From Alphaproteobacteria bacterium (GTDB lineage: Bacteria; Pseudomonadota; Alphaproteobacteria; Caulobacterales; Aquidulcibacteraceae): DNA of 35,073 nt. Location: assembly GCA_030430715.1 (NCBI GenBank), contig JAUIJZ010000025.1, positions 1-35,073 on the forward strand, in the 5' to 3' direction. Shown here piece after piece: positions 28,225-35,073 of this stretch. The notes under the pieces are model-generated. The model was not told the DNA's origin and ran no database searches. It saw only the letters and a program-made list of their open reading frames with translations. Each line of letters opens with the position of its first letter. Within the stretch, counting starts at the first letter, position 1. A program made the position numbers and the translations under genes.

Positions 28225-29137
28225 CTGCGACCACGCCGATGGCTGCGATGCGTTCGACCTCGGCGTAATCGTCGCGTTCGAGCTCTTCGCCGAACACGTC
28301 CGGATCAATCTCGCCATAGAGAATTTCAAAGCCTTCGAGCGCTTCGATCAAAGGCGCGCGTATGACGTGTTCGCCGTCGATGACGGCGGCGCCGGTATAG
28401 AGCACGAAAAGGCCGCGCGATTTGAGGCGCTGCGCGGCTTCCTTGGCCCAGCGTATGGAGATAGCGCCGCCATGAAGATCACCGCCATCGCGATAAGCGC
28501 GGTGCGCTGGGTCGGCGATGTAGGGCGGGTTGGCGATCATTACATTCACATCGCGCTCAAGCCCGGCGAGCGCGTCACACTCTATGAAGTCGGCGTTTTG
28601 CACGCCCGCAAACGCAAGATTGGCGCGCGCCAGTTCCAAGGCCGCGGGATTGATATCGGTGAGCGTGACATGCTCGGCCTTCATGGCGCGCGCCGCAGTG
28701 AGCGCGCCAATGCCGGCGCCGGCGCCGATATCGACAACGCTTCCGCCTGGGGGAAGCGCCATCAATGCTTCCTCTAGAAAGTCCGCGAAGCGATAGGAAT
28801 CCGGGCCGAAAAACACGGCGTCGGCCTGGTTGGTCGGGTATGCCGAGTGCAGAAACAGCGTGTTCTGCGCGGTCGAAACCCGCACGCGGCTTTTCAGGAA
28901 TTCAGTGCTCGGTTCGATGATATCGGCCGCCTGCATCAGCTGGAGCAGTTCAGGGTCGATCAGATCTTGCGCAAACGGGAGGCTCCAACCGAACGCGTCG
29001 CGCAGATCGCGCGCCTGCTTTTTGCTTTCGCGTGCGACTACGCGCGCATGCGTAGCTGGCGTCGGCGTGATGAAGCCATAATTGCGCGCGCGCAGCGCGG
29101 CCAGAAGCGCGGTCAGCGTTTGCGTGCGTTCGCTCAC
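28214..29137 (-). CDS. Class I SAM-dependent methyltransferase (PrmC/HemK-like catalytic domain)
   Basis: 307 residues. An N-terminal ~100-residue domain (FLHSAYPTNQADAVFFGPDSYRF) precedes the SAM site VDIGAGAG (135-142), the acidic LTDINPAALELAR and the N-P-P-Y motif (203-206). NPPY is used by enzymes that methylate planar amide or amino nitrogens. It is not PrmC itself, because the N-terminal domain differs. It starts at GTG 29135-29137, overlapping the stop of the diiron gene (GTGA), so the two are coupled and may act on one substrate. It is an alternative candidate for a protein, RNA or small-molecule methylase. Confidence 0.85.
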   Translation of the reverse strand: MSERTQTLTALLAALRARNYGFITPTPATHARVVARESKKQARDLRDAFGWSLPFAQDLIDPELLQLMQAADIIEPSTEFLKSRVRVSTAQNTLFLHSAYPTNQADAVFFGPDSYRFADFLEEALMALPPGGSVVDIGAGAGIGALTAARAMKAEHVTLTDINPAALELARANLAFAGVQNADFIECDALAGLERDVNVMIANPPYIADPAHRAYRDGGDLHGGAISIRWAKEAAQRLKSRGLFVLYTGAAVIDGEHVIRAPLIEALEGFEILYGEIDPDVFGEELERDDYAEVERIAAIGVVAVKR

Positions 29138-30051
29138 GAGGGCGCGTTTCCTTCTCGGCCCCAAAAATACGTGCGGTAGGCGTCAAAACAATCGGCGCCG
29201 CATTGCAGGCGCATGAGCGCGCCTTCGGCAAGAAGGGGGGCGGCTTCCGGCGTTGCGCCGACGATCGAGGCAAACACTTCGCGGTTCCACGCCTCGGAAT
29301 GTTTGACGTCCAGCACTGCGTGCAGATCGAAATAGTGCCGCGCCTTGGCCGGCACATTGAGGCGTTTCAGGCCGGCGCTGACGCGTCCGGCTCGCGTGGG
29401 CGCGGTGAGTTCTATCGCGCCCAGCGCGCCGAGTGCGTGATAGCCATAGGCGCGATTTGAGGCGAGCGCCGTCATCGTATTGCCAAGCGCCAACGCGGGC
29501 GCGAGCGTGGTCTCGATGGCGGGGCGTACGTCAAGGCAATAGCCGAGTTGATCGAGCATTGGCCCGTGCATGCCCTTGGCGTTGCCGCGGCCCATTTCAT
29601 CCCAATAATTGCGTGCGAGTTCGAGCTTGGCCTGGGCCGGCGCTTTGATCTGAGCCATGGCGACCAGATCATCGAAGCCGGCTTCGCCGGCCGTTTCCTG
29701 GGCCACGAACCAGCGCATGTCGTCGTAACTTGCCGCGCTTTCCAGCCAGTCGAACAATCGGTCGCCTTGTCCGGGGCCGTTGCCTTTCAAAGCTTCAAAC
29801 CAGCGGACGAAGCCATCCGCGTCGCGCGGCGCCTCAAATGCGCGTTCACGTTGCTCGGCGCGCGCGGCTTCGATGAAAGCGGTTTCAGCGGCGCGCATTT
29901 CGATTTCAGCGACAAGCTCGCCTTGCCAATCTTGTGGCGGGGCGCGCAGCGCCAGACGCTCGCGGTTCCACAACGCGAGCCGTACCTGAAAATCGTGATC
30001 GCGGCGCAGCTCTCGGGCGCTGAGCCTACGTAAGGACATTCCGTCCGGCAT
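29134..30051 (-). CDS. Haem-oxygenase-like diiron oxidase (iron-containing redox enzyme family)
   Basis: 305 residues, all helical. The likely metal ligands match the haem-oxygenase-like diiron superfamily: E119 (QET), E152 with H162 (YWDEMGRGN, then MHGPM), E214 (GAIELTAP), H244 with D248 and H251 (FDLHAVLDVKHSEAW). Members oxidise small molecules, for example in natural-product pathways (BesC, SznF). This one's substrate is unknown. GGAGG lies 4-5 bases before ATG 30049-30051. It is coupled to a methyltransferase gene and divergent from a TetR-like gene. Confidence 0.85.
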   Translation of the reverse strand: MPDGMSLRRLSARELRRDHDFQVRLALWNRERLALRAPPQDWQGELVAEIEMRAAETAFIEAARAEQRERAFEAPRDADGFVRWFEALKGNGPGQGDRLFDWLESAASYDDMRWFVAQETAGEAGFDDLVAMAQIKAPAQAKLELARNYWDEMGRGNAKGMHGPMLDQLGYCLDVRPAIETTLAPALALGNTMTALASNRAYGYHALGALGAIELTAPTRAGRVSAGLKRLNVPAKARHYFDLHAVLDVKHSEAWNREVFASIVGATPEAAPLLAEGALMRLQCGADCFDAYRTYFWGREGNAPS

Positions 30052-30101
30052 GGGTCCTCCCACCGTTCCACATGCTTGACGGTTCACTCCAAGCCGGGGC
30101 T

Positions 30102-30128
30102 TGATCTAAACGCAACCCCGTTTGATCA
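30102..30128. promoter_or_regulatory. Inverted repeat before the TetR-like gene
   Basis: TGATC-t-AAACG (30102-30112) is complemented by CGTTT-GATCA (30119-30128), one base unpaired, with a 6-base loop. It lies 17 bases before the ATG at 30145 and ~50 bases before the divergent diiron gene. It is a candidate operator. Confidence 0.4.
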
Positions 30129-30144
30129 GGTCCGTAGTGAGTTT

Positions 30145-30762
30145 ATGACCACACAGTTAGATTCCGCCGTCCGCCGAGACCTTGCCCGCGCCGCTTTATC
30201 CGTAGCGGCCGGTTCGCCGTGGCGTGAGGTAACCCTGGCGCGTCTCGCACATGCAGCAGCGCGTCCCATTTCCGATCTTTACGGTGCCTCGCTCGGGGAA
30301 GCGGTGGATTGCGTGGAAGAGGCGTTCGACCGTGCAATCGCCGAAAGTGCGGAAGCGCTCGACCCGTCGCAGAGTGTGCGCGACCGTTTGTTCGAGCTGA
30401 TCATGCGCCGCTTTGAGGCCATGGAACCGCATCGCGCGGCGGTGCTGGCGATGGAGCAGGGGCTCGACCGGGACCCGGTGCTGATGGCGGCGGCGCACCA
30501 GCGCAATGTGCGGTGCGCGCGTTGGGTGCTGGCGCTGGCGGGGCTGGAAGCGGACGGCATGACCGGCCAAGCGCGGTCGCAAGGGCTCGGCGTCATTATC
30601 GGTCAAGCGCGCACGGCGTGGCGCGGAGACGATGCCGGCGACTTCGCCAAGACGATGGCTTCGCTCGATAAGAACCTGCGGCGCGCCGAGGAAATGTTCG
30701 GCCGTTGGGCTGGTTTCGAAGCGAAGCCGAAAGCTGAGGATGGCGCGGCGGCGGCCTCATAA
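30145..30762 (+). CDS. TetR-like transcriptional regulator
   Basis: 205 residues. The N-terminal HTH is divergent but recognisable (DLARAALSVAAGSPWREVTLARLAHAAARPISDLYG, ~14-50). The C-terminal domain has RDRLFELIMRRFEAMEPHRAAVLAMEQGLDRDPVLMAAA and a helical end, a pattern shared by an alphaproteobacterial TetR group sometimes related to COQ9. I chose ATG 30145. A longer frame to 30076 overlaps the divergent gene. No strong ribosome binding site is visible. It is a likely regulator of itself and the diiron-methyltransferase pair, which is inferred from position. Confidence 0.8.
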   Translation: MTTQLDSAVRRDLARAALSVAAGSPWREVTLARLAHAAARPISDLYGASLGEAVDCVEEAFDRAIAESAEALDPSQSVRDRLFELIMRRFEAMEPHRAAVLAMEQGLDRDPVLMAAAHQRNVRCARWVLALAGLEADGMTGQARSQGLGVIIGQARTAWRGDDAGDFAKTMASLDKNLRRAEEMFGRWAGFEAKPKAEDGAAAAS

Positions 30763-30882
30763 TTCGAATAGTTCTAAGGTGCTGCAAACAACTGCTTTTC
30801 GTGCGCGCATAAACCTTTTGGCAAACGATTGTTTACGCTTCAGGCGCCATGATTGACGCGCATTAGCCATGAGGCGCGCACT

Positions 30883-31095
30883 ATGTTTGCTACTTTCGCA
30901 AAAGATTTGAAGACGAACCTTCGCCGCGTTTTCGATCGGCAATTGCGTCTTTGGGCCGGGGGCGCCTTCATGGCGTTGGCGCTGATCGCCATTCAATATG
31001 AGGAAGTGATCGCTCCGGGCCTGCACGAAATCTCCACCGGCATCGATGCGATGGCCGCGGATTTCGGACGCAAGGTCGCCAGCTTGTCGCTCTGA
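30883..31095 (+). CDS. Small membrane protein, unknown
   Basis: 70 residues. A basic N-terminal helix (FAKDLKTNLRRVFDRQLRLW) is followed by one hydrophobic span (AGGAFMALALIAIQY) and an amphipathic C-terminus ending SLSL. GAGG lies 8 bases before the ATG. No family is recognised. The stop sits in a perfect inverted repeat shared with the end of glpX. Confidence 0.6.
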   Translation: MFATFAKDLKTNLRRVFDRQLRLWAGGAFMALALIAIQYEEVIAPGLHEISTGIDAMAADFGRKVASLSL

Positions 31096-31110
31096 GTTTA
31101 GAGCGACAAG
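31083..31110. terminator. Inverted repeat at convergent gene ends
   Basis: CTTGTCGCTCT-gagttt-AGAGCGACAAG is an 11-bp perfect stem spanning both stop codons. In each orientation it encodes Leu-Ser-Leu-stop. It lacks T-runs but could act as a two-way terminator or RNA stabiliser. Confidence 0.55.
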
Positions 31111-32051
31111 ACCGAACGGACGCGGCTTTTACGTCCGGAGAAGGAGTCCCATACCAGCGACTCCACGTGCGCGGCGCCGTCTGCGAATACGACACCCTCG
31201 AACATAGAGCCCGACGTTACGCCAGAAGCGGCGAACACCACATCGCCGGGCACAAGATCATCAAGCGTGAATTTGCGATTGATGTCGGCATGGCCCATCG
31301 CAGCCGCGCGTGCGGTTTCCTCGTCGTTTTCCGGCAACAGGCGCGCCTGCATCTGGCCGCCAGCGCAGCGGATGGCCGCAGCCGCCAGCACGCCTTCCGG
31401 GGCGCCGCCCGATCCGAAATAAATGTCGATGCCGGAGCGTTCGGTCTCGGTGGTCCAAAACACGCCCGCGACATCGCCGTCGGGAATGAGCCGGATGCCG
31501 GCGCCGGCTTGGCGCAACTCCGCGATCAGCTTCTCGTGCCGCGGACGGTCCAGGATGCAGGCGCGGATATCGGCCACGGCGACGCCCTTGGCCTTGGCGA
31601 GCCGGTTCACGTTTTCCGCAGGGGAAAGGTCAAGGTCGATCAGGCCTGACGGATAGCCGGGGCCGATCGCCAGCTTGTCCATATACATGTCCGGCGCGTG
31701 CAGCAGTCCGCCTTCGCGCGCGAGCGCCACGACCGTCATCGCGTTCGGCGCATCGTTGGCGCAAAGTTTGGTGCCTTCGAGCGGATCGACGGCGATATCC
31801 ACTTTGACGCCGCCGGAGCCGAGCTGTTCGCCAATATAAAGCATCGGCGCTTCGTCCATTTCGCCTTCACCGATGACAACGCGGCCCGAGAAGGGGGCTG
31901 TAGCGAAGGATTGGCGCATGGCGTTGACGGCAGCCTGATCGGCGTCATTCTTCCGGCCAAATCCACGCAGGCGCGCGCTGGCCGCGGCCGCGGCTTCGGT
32001 GGCGTTCAGGGCGATCTGCGAAAGGATCGCGCCGGTGCTTGGGTCTCCCAC
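31098..32051 (-). CDS. glpX: Class II fructose-1,6-bisphosphatase
   Basis: 317 residues. It dephosphorylates fructose 1,6-bisphosphate in gluconeogenesis. Motifs: GRVVIGEGEMDEAPML, VDPLEGTKLCA, the DMYMDKLAIGP pattern, FGSGGAPEGVLAAAAIR, and the terminal RSVLSL. It starts at GTG 32049-32051 with GGAG 5 bases upstream. A 58-residue membrane protein gene lies 25 bases upstream on the same strand. Confidence 0.97.
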   Translation of the reverse strand: MGDPSTGAILSQIALNATEAAAAASARLRGFGRKNDADQAAVNAMRQSFATAPFSGRVVIGEGEMDEAPMLYIGEQLGSGGVKVDIAVDPLEGTKLCANDAPNAMTVVALAREGGLLHAPDMYMDKLAIGPGYPSGLIDLDLSPAENVNRLAKAKGVAVADIRACILDRPRHEKLIAELRQAGAGIRLIPDGDVAGVFWTTETERSGIDIYFGSGGAPEGVLAAAAIRCAGGQMQARLLPENDEETARAAAMGHADINRKFTLDDLVPGDVVFAASGVTSGSMFEGVVFADGAAHVESLVWDSFSGRKSRVRSVLSL

Positions 32052-32076
32052 GTTTTCTCCGTCTTTTGTCGTAAGG

Positions 32077-32253
32077 CTAAGGCCTGTTTGATTTGCGGTG
32101 CTTTAGCGCGCCAGAGGCCTTCAGTGCGATCATTGGGTCGCGCGGATTGGCGTTGCGGCGTCTGCCCCGAGGGGCGCGCCCAAGAAAAGCGCCAGCCAAG
32201 ACCGATAATCCGATCACGATCAGCACCAAAATCGAGATAATGACCCAGAACAT
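32077..32253 (-). CDS. Small single-span membrane protein upstream of glpX
   Basis: 58 residues from ATG 32251-32253, with GGAGG 5 bases upstream. One hydrophobic span near the start (MFWVIISILVLIVIGLSVLAGAFLG) is followed by a basic tail (RAPRGRRRNANPRDP). The frame stays open upstream, but that part is low in conservation signs and overlaps the TetR gene. It is probably co-transcribed with glpX. Function unknown. Confidence 0.6.
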   Translation of the reverse strand: MFWVIISILVLIVIGLSVLAGAFLGRAPRGRRRNANPRDPMIALKASGALKHRKSNRP

Positions 32254-32409
32254 GCCTGCCTCCGCCGCTTCGTGCGAGGATAAAGCCATTGCCGGGCGCG
32301 GCAAGGCGATGCGCAAAGGCAAAAAGTGCTTGAGCCCGAGGGAGGGAATTGTGAAGTTGCAGCAACCACTGCGCGCATCGAGGCGCTCGCGTTCGCCAAA
32401 GGCCGTGCG

Positions 32410-33051
32410 ATGAACCTGCCGACCCAACAAATAAATCCGGAGAGGGACGAGGAGCAAAGCGGCGGCTGGGCGCAGCGGCGCGCCGCCATGTCCATTCGGA
32501 TCGAGGTCGCCGCGCTTGAACTCTTCGTCGAGCGCGGGGTCGAGAATATCACGGTCGAGGAGATTGCTTCTGCGGCCGGCATTTCCCGGCGGACCTTCTA
32601 CCGCTATTTCGAGACGCCGCTTGACGTGCTCACGGCGATGCCGCGCCGTTCGCTGCAGCGGGTGTGGCAGGACACGCAGGCGCGCCCGCCGCACGAGCAT
32701 GCGATCGACGCGCTTTTGAACGCGCTCCGCGCGGCGCAGCTTTCCGAGACGGACTTATATGTGCAGCGGCTCTCCAGCCGCGTGATGCGCGATTCATCGG
32801 AAACGTGGTGGCGTGCGCAGGCCCGTATGCAGCCCAGCACCGTCGATCTGTATCGTGACATCATCGCCGAGCGCTTGCGCGCGAGCCAGCAAAGCACTGC
32901 CGCGGCAGGCGTTCTCGCCGCGACCATCATCTCCATCCTGAACCAGGTTTTGCGCGAGTCTCAGGATATCGAGGCGGTCACCATAGATGGCGTGGAAAAA
33001 GCCTTCCGAACCCTCTCGAACGCGCTGCGCGACAGCGTCGTCGTCGACTGA
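32410..33051 (+). CDS. TetR-family transcriptional regulator
   Basis: 213 residues. The HTH is clear (RIEVAALELFVERGVENITVEEIASAAGISRRTFYRYFETPLDVL, ~30-75). The C-terminal domain, with VQRLSSRVMRDSSETWWRAQARMQP, binds an unknown ligand. I chose ATG 32410. The next ATG, at 32488, would cut the start close to the HTH. No target is obvious. It converges on the histidine kinase gene with 15 bases between. Confidence 0.9.
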   Translation: MNLPTQQINPERDEEQSGGWAQRRAAMSIRIEVAALELFVERGVENITVEEIASAAGISRRTFYRYFETPLDVLTAMPRRSLQRVWQDTQARPPHEHAIDALLNALRAAQLSETDLYVQRLSSRVMRDSSETWWRAQARMQPSTVDLYRDIIAERLRASQQSTAAAGVLAATIISILNQVLRESQDIEAVTIDGVEKAFRTLSNALRDSVVVD

Positions 33052-33066
33052 CGAGAGCCATTGCGC

Positions 33067-34236
33067 TCATGCGGCGGCGGATTGTTCGCAGCTTTGGCCA
33101 AGCCGGGCCGGCACGGAGAGCGCGAATGTGCTGCCAAGGCCCGGCATAGAGGCCACGCTGATGCTCCCACCTAGCAGTTCAAGCGTTTTCTTGGTGATGC
33201 TGAGGCCAAGGCCAGTGCCGCCGAAGCGGCGTGAAATCGAGGAATCCGCCTGTGAGAAGGGCCTGAACAGGCGTTCAAGCTGTTCCTCGCTGAGGCCGAT
33301 GCCGGTGTCGGCGACTGTGATGTGCAGATCTCCGGCGCGGCGGAAAACCGAGACAATCACGCGCCCATTGCTTGTGAACTTGCAGGCATTGCCTGTGAGA
33401 TTGAACAGACACTGCCGCAAACGGTCCGCGTCAGTGTAGGCGCGTCCGACGCCGCCTTCGATCTCCAGCGTGAGTTCATTATTGTTCTGCATCGCCAAGG
33501 GGCGAATGGTGGCGATGGTTTCTTCCGCCCAGGCGGCGACATCGAAATCTTCAGGCTCTGGCTGCATCTGACCGGCGTCGATTTTTGAGAAATCGAGCAC
33601 CTGATTGATCAAGCCCAACAAGTGACGGCCCGCCGTGGTGATTTTTTGCGCGTCAGAGCAAACGGCCTCGGCATCGTCAGCGGCCTCTTCCATGATCAAT
33701 TCGGAATAGCCCAAGATCGCATTGAGCGGGGTCCTGAGTTCGTGCGTCATCGTGGCGAGAAATTGCGCTTTGGCGGCGTCTGCGGCGAGCGCCTGCTGGT
33801 GCGCTGTCTCCAGGTCAGAGAAGAGGAACTGTAATTCATCGGCGCGTGCGCGCGTGGCACGCAATAGGGCGAAAAGGCTGCTGACACCGGCAAAGCGGCC
33901 CTGGTTGGCGACAATGAAGCCGTCCATCAATTCATTGGCGCTTCCGTTTTCGGCGATGTCGAGCAATTCGGTTACAGGGTCGTCCGCCTCGACGATCATC
34001 GGCGCTGTGTTTGCCAGCAGGGCGGCGGGGCGGCGCTCGAACAGGGCCGGGCCGAGCTCATCGGCATAGCGTCGCAAGAAAGCGGATTTGCTGATTAGAC
34101 CGACCGGGCGGCCATCATCGACCAGCGCGATGCAGAGCAGTTCGGGGTGGGCTTCAAACAGCATCCGCACGTCCCGTCCCATCGCCGCCGGCGGAAGGCT
34201 AAGCTCCGATTCAATGATGCTCGTTGCGATTTTCAT
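33067..34236 (-). CDS. Sensor histidine kinase with N-terminal CBS-pair domain
   Basis: 389 residues, no membrane span, so cytoplasmic. Residues ~5-125 look like two CBS repeats (CIALVDDGRPVGLISKSAFL and FIVANQGRFAGVSSLFALL), followed by a coiled-coil linker, HisKA with H165 (FLATMTHELRTP), and HATPase motifs N283 (NLTGNACKFT), D310-TGIGL, LFRPFSQAD and GGTGLGL. CBS pairs often bind adenosine nucleotides, so it may sense energy state or another ligand. No receiver is attached, so it phosphorylates a separate partner. No cognate regulator is adjacent. Confidence 0.92.
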   Translation of the reverse strand: MKIATSIIESELSLPPAAMGRDVRMLFEAHPELLCIALVDDGRPVGLISKSAFLRRYADELGPALFERRPAALLANTAPMIVEADDPVTELLDIAENGSANELMDGFIVANQGRFAGVSSLFALLRATRARADELQFLFSDLETAHQQALAADAAKAQFLATMTHELRTPLNAILGYSELIMEEAADDAEAVCSDAQKITTAGRHLLGLINQVLDFSKIDAGQMQPEPEDFDVAAWAEETIATIRPLAMQNNNELTLEIEGGVGRAYTDADRLRQCLFNLTGNACKFTSNGRVIVSVFRRAGDLHITVADTGIGLSEEQLERLFRPFSQADSSISRRFGGTGLGLSITKKTLELLGGSISVASMPGLGSTFALSVPARLGQSCEQSAAA

Positions 34237-34430
34237 TCAGGCCCCACTCGCTGTGGGCGTTAGTAGCCGGCCACGATTGCGGCGAGTTTAACCGCGGGAA
34301 CTTTGTTGTACGACAAGTTCATGACATGCCGTGCCGCAGCAAATGCGCCTCTATGAACGGAGCGCGAAGGGCTTAAACAAAAGCGGACTGTGACAGGGGC
34401 GTCGCAATACATCGCGCATGGGAGGCGCTG

Positions 34431-34522
34431 TGTGACGGTTCTCCGAATGGGCGCATGACCCGCGTCACGGCTCTGTCATTTCACACCCGCACGGCGTCTC
34501 CAGTGTGACGGTTCGCTGAATG
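34431..34522 (+). repeat. 19-bp direct repeats flanking the Pho box
   Basis: TGTGACGGTTCtCcGAATG (34431-34449) and TGTGACGGTTCgCtGAATG (34504-34522) match at 17 of 19 positions, 73 bp apart. The second ends 7 bases before TATACA (34530-34535), close to where a -35 element would lie. Confidence 0.6.
34462..34479 (+). promoter_or_regulatory. Pho-box-like site
   Basis: GCGTCAC-ggct-CTGTCAT gives two 7-mers on an 11-bp repeat, matching the PhoB consensus CTGTCAT-N4-CTGTCAT well. Its position ~180 bases before a pstS-like gene supports phosphate control. Confidence 0.6.
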
Positions 34523-34658
34523 CGCGATCTATACAACATCCTGGAGAATATGCGCTGCACTGCAGCGGTGCGGCGCTGGCTTAACCAAATTGTTGCGTGA
34601 GGTTCGCGCAGCTGTCGCCGCAGCGGTGCATGGCGTCCCCGGAATTGCGGAGGGCGAT

Positions 34659-35073
34659 ATGGCAAGTTTGGGTGCCTGGACGCGCACGCTCGCGGCGTGC
34701 GCGGTTGTTTTAGCGGCGTGTGCGCCGGCGGCGGAGGAGGCGGCGGAAGAAGCGAATGCCCCCGTCATTCGCGTCGTCGGCTCAAGCACCGTCTTGCCGA
34801 TGACCACGATCGTTGTGGAGCAGTATCGCCAGCAGCGCGGCGAGGAAGCGCCGGAATTTGATCTGGTGGAATCCGGCACCCGCGCCGGCTTTGAAGAATT
34901 TTGCGCAGACCGGGCTGAAATTGCCGAGGCCTCGCGTCCGATCCTGACGCGCGAAATGATCGCCTGCTTTCGCGCGGGGGTCCGTTATGTCGAGATTCCA
35001 GTCGCCTTCGACGGCATCTCGGTCATTGTTCACCCCTCTAATTCGCTGCAATCGGTGACGATCTCGCAATTGC
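34659..35073 (+). CDS. pstS: Phosphate ABC transporter substrate-binding lipoprotein, 5' part
   Basis: 138 codons before the window ends. A signal peptide with lipobox L-A-A-C21 is followed by an acidic linker and then the PstS pattern: VIRVVGSSTVLPMT, FDLVESGTRAGFEEFC, DRAEIAEASRPI, and GISVIVHPSN. It captures phosphate in the periplasm for PstCAB. GGAGGG lies 4 bases before the ATG. The lipobox makes it a likely Lgt substrate. The rest of the pst operon would lie outside the window. Pho-box-like DNA upstream agrees with phosphate-starvation control. Confidence 0.92.
   Translation, partial: MASLGAWTRTLAACAVVLAACAPAAEEAAEEANAPVIRVVGSSTVLPMTTIVVEQYRQQRGEEAPEFDLVESGTRAGFEEFCADRAEIAEASRPILTREMIACFRAGVRYVEIPVAFDGISVIVHPSNSLQSVTISQL

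Larger units (their letters stand above)
34237..34658. promoter_or_regulatory. 422-bp regulatory region upstream of pstS
   Basis: No gene longer than ~20 codons is supported here. It holds the kinase promoter (minus strand) near 34237-34330 with a near-palindrome TTGTTGTACGACAA (34303-34316). On the pstS side it holds a Pho-box-like site, two 19-bp direct repeats, a TATACA hexamer at 34530 and a possible 16-codon leader peptide. Confidence 0.6.

Noticed and set aside
29134-30051. Diiron protein as a true haem oxygenase or TenA
   Set aside because: The F-x2-H-x3-D-x2-H and E-rich ligand pattern fits diiron members. Haem oxygenase and TenA signature residues are not seen.
32254-32700. Upstream part of the 207-codon frame ending at 32077
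   Set aside because: It is opposite the TetR gene and lacks protein-like features. Only the last 58 codons have a ribosome binding site and a hydrophobic span.

Overview
The window is about 35 kb of GC-rich bacterial chromosome. Gene families and architecture point to an alphaproteobacterium, most likely in or near the Caulobacterales / Hyphomonadaceae. Supporting points are the ubiK / lgt-midA-pgeF-prs arrangement, carB-greA-ELM1, ybjN-proC, a TadG-type pilus protein, TonB-type proteins and many short overlapping gene junctions. The genus is an inference from family resemblance, because no rRNA or other phylogenetic marker is present. I saw no rRNA or tRNA gene, CRISPR array, insertion sequence, integrase or phage module. 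Most of the window is core metabolism with small accessory genes between.

Layout, left to right. 1-3.3 kb: the 3' end of a DUF393 gene, a small membrane protein, a palindromic repeat, and a LysR regulator divergent from an MscS channel with a 12-bp palindrome between them. 3.3-4.8 kb: thioredoxin reductase trxB with a CcdC-like membrane protein downstream, divergent from a stand-alone receiver-domain protein. 4.86-6.43 kb: a compact arsenic operon (arsR, thioredoxin-type arsC, aquaglyceroporin aqpS) with stop/start overlaps. 6.36-11.2 kb (minus): carB, greA and an ELM1-family gene. 11.5-16.8 kb: a TadG-like von Willebrand protein carrying inserted repeats, panD directly abutting an unusual TIR-like / TonB fusion gene, a beta-carbonic anhydrase, and a TetR regulator. 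16.8-20.1 kb: an exported protein opposite the TetR gene with a duplicated operator between, then small unknowns, a TIGR02466-type oxygenase and a SnoaL-GNAT pair.

20.1-25.4 kb (minus): lgt, midA, pgeF, a 30-bp dyad, prs and a DUF2254 membrane protein. 25.4-28.2 kb (plus): ubiK, ybjN, proC and an ATP-grasp-like protein. 28.2-30.8 kb: a translationally coupled pair, a haem-oxygenase-like diiron protein and a methyltransferase, divergent from a TetR-like gene with an inverted repeat in the shared promoter. 30.9-34.2 kb: a small membrane protein, class II fructose bisphosphatase glpX, another small membrane protein, a TetR regulator and a CBS-domain histidine kinase. 34.2-35.1 kb: a regulatory region with a Pho-box-like site, direct repeats and a possible leader peptide, then the 5' end of a pstS-like phosphate-binding lipoprotein gene.

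The most unusual items are the TIR-like / TonB fusion, the repeat-bearing TadG protein, the diiron-protein/methyltransferase/TetR locus, the paired TetR operators, and two convergent gene pairs whose stop codons sit inside inverted repeats so that both proteins end in the same residues. No single complete new system is proven. The TIR-TonB protein and the diiron/methyltransferase pair are the best candidates for undescribed biology.
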